Shown here piece after piece: positions 58,960 to 64,000 of a DNA stretch of 64,000 nucleotides; the first letter of the stretch is position 1, and every line of letters begins with the position of its first letter. Under the pieces are notes generated by a model. The model did not search any database. It worked only from the letters and a program-made list of their open reading frames with translations, and was not told the DNA's origin. A program made the position numbers and the translations under genes. The stretch covers positions 1,959,001-2,023,000 of the forward strand of contig NZ_AP018498.1 of assembly GCF_003569745.1 (NCBI RefSeq), written 5' to 3'. Source of the stretch: Altererythrobacter sp. B11 (GTDB lineage Bacteria > Pseudomonadota > Alphaproteobacteria > Sphingomonadales > Sphingomonadaceae).

Positions 58960-60159
58960 CTACCGCAATCCCAAAATCACCCGGTCGCCGCGCTGAATGT
59001 TGCCGGCGCGGATCTCTCGCAGCGTCCCGTCGGTCATGCCCAGCTCGACCTGGACGCGCCGGGGGCTTCCGTCGCTATCCAGAACATAGACGGCGGTGCC
59101 TTCGCTGTCCGGTCTTTGCGCATCGGCGGCGCGGGCAAACGCCAGCGCCTTTTCGGGGATGGCGAGAACCCCCTGTCGCGGCGGAAGGACAAAATGTGCC
59201 TCGGCGGGAAGGCCGGGACGGAGCAGGCCGGCGCGGTTGGCCACGGTCAGGACGAAGCGGCGCGCAGGCGCGGCCCCCGGCTGCTCGGCCGGGGTGCCGG
59301 TCGGAAGGATGGTATCGACTTGTGCGGCGAAGCGGCCAGGCTGGCCGCGTACGGCCACGCCTACAGGGGAATTCGCGGCCAGCCTTTCGCCGCCCTGCGG
59401 TTCAGGTGCGACCTCGAGCCGGAGCCGCTCATAAGGCGCAGCAATCGTGAATAGTGGTGAGCCGGTCGCGCTGCCGCCGACGCGCTGCCCGGGCTGCGCG
59501 CTTCGGCTCTGAATCACGCCGGCGATGGGCGCGACTATTTCGGTGGCTGCCAGATCCCGTTCAGCGCGGACGATCTGATCATGTGCGGCGGCGAGTTCGA
59601 CATTGGCCGCCTCCAGTTCGGTCGCGGCCCGTTCCACTGCCATGCGTGCACTCGTCATTTCCTCTGCGGAGGGCGCGAGTCCGTGAGAGCGTTCGCGCAC
59701 GCTCTCGAACAGCGCGAGCTTCTGGCGGGCGGCGTTGAGTGCGGCTTGCGCGCGGCCTGCGGCCTGTTCCCGCTCATCCCGCAGAGCCCGGCCGCGGTCG
59801 AGCTCGCCCCGGGCCGCCTCGGCGTCCAGCATTGCGAGTACCTGCCCTCGAGCCACCCGAGCCCCCGGCGACACGAGAAGCCGGGCGACGACGCCTTCGC
59901 GGCTGGCGCCCACCGGCCGCACGATCATGGGCTGCAGGATGCCCGGTGCGCTGAGCGTCGGATGGAGATCGGCCATTTGCGCCAAGTCGGACTCGTAGAG
60001 AGCCGCGTGGCCGCCGGACACGAAGCGTGCGGCAAGAATTGCCAAGGCGAAGAGGCCGCCCAGCACCACCAGTACCAGAACCCAGCGCCTCCACCGCCCG
60101 CCCGGCGCGGAGCCGAGCAGGGCATCAACCTCCTGATCGTCCTGTACGGGATCAGTCAT
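58960..60159 (-). CDS. HlyD-family periplasmic adaptor protein
   Basis: The 399-residue protein has an N-terminal membrane helix (WVLVLVVLGGLFALAILAARFVSG, about residues 26-49), a biotinyl-lipoyl-like half (GVVARLLVSPGARVARGQVLAMLD), a coiled-coil hairpin of about 100 residues (EREQAAGRAQAALNAARQKLALFESV...EELEAANVELAAAHDQIVRAERDLA), the second half (IVAPIAGVIQSRSAQPGQRV) and a beta-barrel domain. It links an inner-membrane pump to an outer-membrane channel. It overlaps the TolC-like gene by four bases, but no pump gene is adjacent. Confidence 0.9.
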   Translation of the reverse strand: MTDPVQDDQEVDALLGSAPGGRWRRWVLVLVVLGGLFALAILAARFVSGGHAALYESDLAQMADLHPTLSAPGILQPMIVRPVGASREGVVARLLVSPGARVARGQVLAMLDAEAARGELDRGRALRDEREQAAGRAQAALNAARQKLALFESVRERSHGLAPSAEEMTSARMAVERAATELEAANVELAAAHDQIVRAERDLAATEIVAPIAGVIQSRSAQPGQRVGGSATGSPLFTIAAPYERLRLEVAPEPQGGERLAANSPVGVAVRGQPGRFAAQVDTILPTGTPAEQPGAAPARRFVLTVANRAGLLRPGLPAEAHFVLPPRQGVLAIPEKALAFARAADAQRPDSEGTAVYVLDSDGSPRRVQVELGMTDGTLREIRAGNIQRGDRVILGLR

Positions 60160-61187
60160 TCACCAGCCCGAGCCGTGTCGCGAGCCTCATCCGCCGCGGG
60201 CTCCGGCGGGACACCGAGCGCCAGGGAGAAGGCAACCGCCGCAGTCGCACGCTGCATTTGGGCATCGGCGAGGGCGTTGCGGGTGGCAAGCAATGCGCTT
60301 TCGGCACGTTCCAGCGAGGGGTAACTGGCTTCACCGCGCCGGTAGCTATCACGGGCCAAGGCCGCCACCTGCCCGGCGCTAATCTGGGCCTGCGTCAGCC
60401 GGTCCTCCCGCTCTGCCGCTTGCGTATAGCTCGCCCGGGCAGATTCCACATCGGCATAAGCCGTCAGCAGCGTTTGCCGATAGGCTTGCTCCGCTTCGAC
60501 GGAGCGGCCGCCCAGGCCGCCTAGCAAGCCTTCACTGCCATAGCGGTCCGCCGCCTTGCGCAGATCATCCCGCTGCTCGGCAAGTTGGGACGGGCGTAGC
60601 CCGCCCCATTCGGCGCGACAGCTGGGGATCGGCGCTTCCGTCGCCAGTTCAGGTGCCACCTCGGCGGGCGTGCGGCCGATGAGAGCTGCGATGGTGGCCC
60701 GCGCTTGGTCGATTGCGGCCTGTTGCAGCGGCATGTCCGCCGCCGCCCGATCGCGAGCGGCCATCACCAGTGCGGCGTCCAGTGCCGGCACCAATTCTGC
60801 CTCGTGGCGGAACTGCGCGAGGCGCAGAAGATCATCCTGCGTGGTAATATAGTCCTGAAGATTGGCGATCTTTCGCTGCGCACCGCGCATGGCGAAATAC
60901 GCATTTCCCAGTGCGGCGGCGCGCGCATAGAGCCCTTCGCGGGGGCCGGCCGCGATCGCTTGACCGATCAATCCTTCCAGCACTGGGTCCGCGCACATGC
61001 GCCACCATCGCGCGCTCGCTTGCGCATCGCTGGCCTCAAGGAAGCCGGCGGATTGCCACGAATAGCTATCGGCAATTCCAAGTTGGGAAAGGGTCGGTGG
61101 CGGGGCCTTGGGCGCAAGCGCGCAGCCTGCCACCAGCGGCAGAGCAGCGAGCATGGCTGCACGGGAAAGATAACGTCCTGTGATCAT
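60156..61187 (-). CDS. Outer-membrane efflux lipoprotein, TolC/NodT-like, shortened
   Basis: The 343-residue protein has a lipoprotein signal (AMLAALPLVAGC) and the NodT/TolC pattern in its N-terminal (ARWWRMCADPVLEGLIGQAI) and C-terminal halves (ERERRLTQAQ-like coiled coil, RRGEASYPSLERAESALLATRNALADAQMQ). Family members are usually 450-500 residues; the expected block between about residue 85 and 100 (first coiled-coil repeat) is missing, so it may be an incomplete channel. It precedes the HlyD-like gene and the opgG-opgH pair in the same direction. Confidence 0.82.
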   Translation of the reverse strand: MITGRYLSRAAMLAALPLVAGCALAPKAPPPTLSQLGIADSYSWQSAGFLEASDAQASARWWRMCADPVLEGLIGQAIAAGPREGLYARAAALGNAYFAMRGAQRKIANLQDYITTQDDLLRLAQFRHEAELVPALDAALVMAARDRAAADMPLQQAAIDQARATIAALIGRTPAEVAPELATEAPIPSCRAEWGGLRPSQLAEQRDDLRKAADRYGSEGLLGGLGGRSVEAEQAYRQTLLTAYADVESARASYTQAAEREDRLTQAQISAGQVAALARDSYRRGEASYPSLERAESALLATRNALADAQMQRATAAVAFSLALGVPPEPAADEARDTARAGE

Positions 61188-61287
61188 CCGTGAGCGGGCT
61201 TCCTATATTTCAGGACGGGTGGTTGGTGACAGCTGCGGGCACGGAGCTTTGCCGCGATAGACGGAGTTATCGCGCGCAGGCAAATGA

Positions 61288-61312
61288 AACGCGCACCATC
61301 GCTTACGGTTTC
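61288..61312 (-). promoter_or_regulatory. Weak EcfG-like element before the TolC-like gene
   Basis: The minus strand reads GAAAC, 16 bases, CGTT, one base off consensus at the -35 element, 101 bases before the ATG at 61187. Weak evidence. Confidence 0.25.
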
Positions 61313-61335
61313 ACGTCTCCTTCCCGCGGTGCTCT

Positions 61336-62445
61336 TCAAGCATGGCCGGTCTTCCTTGCCAGCCGCCGCGCGCTGCGTCGCTCCGACTTCTCCAGCCATT
61401 GTTGGATGCTTAGGTCGCCAGCGACCAGATCGGCCAGCACCGCACCGCGTTCGCCCGCCGGTCGGTCCGGCCCCACGGTGCTATCCATGACGGTCTGCCG
61501 CTCGATTTCCGCATTCAGTAAGGCGCCTGCCAGCACACCATAGGCGGAAAGGAACAGCCACATCAGGAAGACGACGATCGCCGAAAGCGATCCATAAGTG
61601 GCGTTGTAGTCGCTGATATAGGCCACATAGAGCGAAAAGCCGAAGGAGATCGCGATCCACAGCAGCGTGGCCAGCAGGGCGCCGGGGATGAGCCAGCGCC
61701 ATTTGGCCGGGCGGCGGTCAGGGCCATAGCGCATGATGAGGGCGAAGCCGATGCTGCCGAGGCTCACCGACGCGACCCAGGCAAGCACCTTGAAGAAGAA
61801 CTCGGCAAGCGGGCCGATCAGCGAGTTTGCCTGCGTCTGTAGCCAGGCGAAGGCTCCTGCGCTCACCAGCCCGGTAAGGGCGATCATGATCGCCGCCAGC
61901 GTAAGCCAGGCGGCGCGCAGTGTGAGCGCGACGAAGCCGCGCGTCTCATGCTCCTCATTGATGATGTTGAGCGCGCCGATCAGCCCGCTTGCAGCCCGCA
62001 TGCCGCCGTAGATCGCGAAGAACAGCGCCACGGCCAGCGCCAGCCCGGTCACGCCCGAATTGGAGGAGACGACCTCGATCAACTGCCGCTCGATCACCGA
62101 TGCGGCGTCGCTGGGCACCACTTCCACGATGCTGCGCATCTGTCGGCGCACCATGCCCACATCGCCCACCAGGCCATAGATCATCACCGTCGCGGCAATC
62201 AGCGGAGTGATCGCCAGGAAGGTGAAAAAGGCCACACCGGCCCCGAGCAGCGACAGATTGTGGAAGCCCCACATCGTATACATCCGCTTGAGCACCTGCT
62301 TCCACGCGCGCCGCGGCATTTGCCAGGGCGAACAGGCCTGCGCCCCGGCGGAGATTTGTGGAGAACCATTTTGCACCTCCGCCGTTACCCCGGAGGGCGC
62401 GTTCGCGCCGGTGGCATTTTCGGGGCGGGGGTCTGTTCTGCCCAT
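61336..62445 (-). CDS. YihY/BrkB family inner-membrane protein
   Basis: The 369-residue protein has about six membrane helices and YihY features: GFHNLSLLGAGVAFFTFLAITPLIAATVMIYGL, ALFFAIYGGMRAASGLIGALNIINEEHETRGF, and YVAYISDYNATYGSLSAIVVFLMWLFLSAYGVLAGALLNAEIE. The N-terminal 45 residues are hydrophilic. The family is widespread; its function is not established (it was once called ribonuclease BN by error). It is divergent from tamA with only 22 bases between start codons. Confidence 0.9.
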   Translation of the reverse strand: MGRTDPRPENATGANAPSGVTAEVQNGSPQISAGAQACSPWQMPRRAWKQVLKRMYTMWGFHNLSLLGAGVAFFTFLAITPLIAATVMIYGLVGDVGMVRRQMRSIVEVVPSDAASVIERQLIEVVSSNSGVTGLALAVALFFAIYGGMRAASGLIGALNIINEEHETRGFVALTLRAAWLTLAAIMIALTGLVSAGAFAWLQTQANSLIGPLAEFFFKVLAWVASVSLGSIGFALIMRYGPDRRPAKWRWLIPGALLATLLWIAISFGFSLYVAYISDYNATYGSLSAIVVFLMWLFLSAYGVLAGALLNAEIERQTVMDSTVGPDRPAGERGAVLADLVAGDLSIQQWLEKSERRSARRLARKTGHA

Positions 62446-62467
62446 AATTCAGTTGGATCCTCTTCGC

Positions 62468-64000
62468 ATGAGTCACATGGACCCGGTTGCCCAAACAACA
62501 GCGGACAACCAGAATGGTGCCGGAAAGATGTGGGGATTGGGCGGCGGGCTCGCCCTCGCGCTGGCCGCCGTAGCCGTGCCCGCGCAGCTGCACGCGCAGG
62601 AGCAGGCGCCGGTGTCCTCGGCTTCCACGACGAGGGAAGATCCGGCCGTTCCTGCACCTCCGGCGGATGCCAACCTTCCCGAGGTGGAGCCGATTATTTC
62701 CGAGCAGGAATTCGAGGAAGAAGTGCCTGACCTCGAATCCGTCGGGGATGATGCGTTGGAGGCACCGCTGGAATCGATTGAAGAGTTCGAACGGCGGGTA
62801 AGCAGCGAGCAGGCCGATGCCGCACCTGCGGAAGGGCAGGAGGCGCCCCTGGGTGATCCGGCGCTGGCGGACGGCGATGCCAGCGAAGCGATTGGCGATG
62901 CGCCGGTGCGCGATGCCGAACTCGCCGCTCCGCTGCCGCCGCTCGACCAATTCGATGTGCAGCCCGTGGAGTTTGCCGAGGCGGAGCAAGACCGGAAGGA
63001 CGTGGAGATCGCCTATTCCATGCAGGTCAACGGCCTCGAAAAGGCGGATGAGGAATCGGACGCCGATCTGCGCGATATGTTCGATGATCTCTCGGCCCTG
63101 CGCGATGGGGACGGTGAGGCCGCGAACGTGGCTCAGATTTCCGCTCGTCTCACCGAGGATAGTGCCCTGATCCAGCGCATTCTCGCTTCGGAAGGCTGGT
63201 ATGGCGCGGCCGCGACCACGCGGATCGACCGGCCACAAACGGATGACGGCAAACTCGCTGCGGTGATCGATGTGGTTCCGGGCCAACGCTACGTCTTCTC
63301 CGAGATCACCATCAAGGCCCCGCCGACCGAGCCTCCTGGCCTCATTCAGGACGCGCTGGCTCTCGAAGTGGGCGAACCGATCATTGCGGAACGGGTTCAG
63401 GCGGCTGAGGCAAAGGTCGCCGTCACGCTTCCGCAGAGCGGCTATCCCTTTGCTGACCTCGGACAGCGCGATATCCTCCTCGATCAGGACACGGGGGAGG
63501 GGGTCTACACCCTGCCAGTGGATACTGGCCCGCGTTCGGTGTTCGGCGGCATTCGTACGACCGGTGATCTGGCCTTCGATGCGGAACACGTGGCGGTGCT
63601 CGCACGGTTCAAGCGCGGTGAATTGTATGACAGCCGCAAAGTCGATGATCTGCGCAAGGCGCTGGTCGCCACGGGTCTGTTCAACACGGTGTCCGTGGAG
63701 CCCGAGAAAACCGGCGAGCCGGCAACCGATGGGACCGAATATGCCACCCTGCTAGTGGAGCAGGAAGCAGGGCCGCCACGCACGCTCGCCGGCGGCGCCG
63801 GTTACGGCACGGGGCAGGGCCTCCGGGTGGAAGGCAGCTGGAGCCACCGCAATTTGTTCCCGCCAGAGGGCGCCCTGATCGTCAACGCCGTGGCCGGAAC
63901 GCAGGAGCAGGGTGCGGGGGTGACCTTCCGCCGCTCCAACGCGGGGCGGCGCGATCGCACGTTCCAGCTCAGCGCCGACGCGCTGCACAGCAATTATGAT
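62468..64000 (+). CDS. tamA: Autotransporter assembly factor TamA (3' end missing)
   Basis: The frame is open from the ATG at 62468 to the window's last base (511 codons), so the C-terminus is missing. It has a signal region (about residues 21-44), an acidic Ala/Pro/Glu-rich extension (about 45-190) and TamA/Omp85 POTRA repeats from about 230 (SEGWYGAAATTRIDRP, FGGIRTTGDLAFDAEHV, RGELYDSRKVDDLRKALVATGLFNTVSVEP), then the start of the barrel (GGGAGYGTGQGLRVEGSWSHRNLFPPEG). TamA with TamB assembles outer-membrane proteins or transports lipids. ATG at 62477 is an alternative start. Confidence 0.9.
   Translation, partial: MSHMDPVAQTTADNQNGAGKMWGLGGGLALALAAVAVPAQLHAQEQAPVSSASTTREDPAVPAPPADANLPEVEPIISEQEFEEEVPDLESVGDDALEAPLESIEEFERRVSSEQADAAPAEGQEAPLGDPALADGDASEAIGDAPVRDAELAAPLPPLDQFDVQPVEFAEAEQDRKDVEIAYSMQVNGLEKADEESDADLRDMFDDLSALRDGDGEAANVAQISARLTEDSALIQRILASEGWYGAAATTRIDRPQTDDGKLAAVIDVVPGQRYVFSEITIKAPPTEPPGLIQDALALEVGEPIIAERVQAAEAKVAVTLPQSGYPFADLGQRDILLDQDTGEGVYTLPVDTGPRSVFGGIRTTGDLAFDAEHVAVLARFKRGELYDSRKVDDLRKALVATGLFNTVSVEPEKTGEPATDGTEYATLLVEQEAGPPRTLAGGAGYGTGQGLRVEGSWSHRNLFPPEGALIVNAVAGTQEQGAGVTFRRSNAGRRDRTFQLSADALHSNYD

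Overview
The window reads as one contiguous piece of a GC-rich alphaproteobacterial chromosome, most likely order Sphingomonadales (Erythrobacteraceae or a close relative). This is inferred from gene order (queA/tgt; rpiB-glyA-nrdR; dnaG-rpoD; carA-X-carB), many GTG starts, four-base ATGA/GTGA gene overlaps, and GGAAC-N16/17-CGTT promoters typical of the alphaproteobacterial general stress sigma factor EcfG. I see no rRNA, tRNA, CRISPR array, insertion sequence or phage genes.

Layout. 1-6.8 kb (+): a cyclophilin end, queA, an ABC-2 exporter pair, a DUF481 outer-membrane protein, tgt and an aldehyde dehydrogenase, closed by two terminators. 6.9-10.9 kb (-): rpiB-glyA-small membrane protein-nrdR-trmJ, then rpsD with a structured leader. 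11-16 kb: a SnoaL-like protein, dnaG-rpoD and yqeY. 16.1-21.8 kb (+): carA, a frameshifted secreted-protein gene, carB, greA. 21.8-24.1 kb (-): small membrane-anchored stress-type proteins behind two consensus EcfG promoters. 24.2-30.5 kb: enolase and assorted oxidoreductases, an epimerase and a PilZ-like small protein.

30.7-42.2 kb (+) is the centrepiece: a tightly overlapping 12-gene operon encoding alternative complex III (actABCDEF), a small membrane protein, a SCO copper chaperone and a complete caa3 oxidase of A2 type. Quinol oxidation and oxygen reduction are thus packaged in one transcription unit. 42.3-46.4 kb (+) holds a non-homologous end-joining cassette, ku-mgtC-ligD-DUF3175. 46.4-47.5 kb (-) has a stress SDR and a DUF3008 protein behind a third EcfG promoter. 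47.6-53.9 kb is a second, unrelated aa3-type oxidase (A1 type, subunits I and III fused) with three cytochromes and a CtaG assembly factor. It is followed by a periplasmic CuZn superoxide dismutase and an isochorismatase.

55.5-61.2 kb (-) encodes an outer-membrane efflux-like lipoprotein, an HlyD-type adaptor and the glucan synthesis pair OpgG/OpgH. A YihY membrane protein and a divergent, incomplete TamA gene close the window.

Most interesting: three exact EcfG promoters before small stress genes; the act/cox operon whose first gene appears to start at ACG; a ctaG gene whose only well-placed start is ATA; two classes of haem-copper oxidase within 20 kb; and the frameshifted gene between carA and carB.
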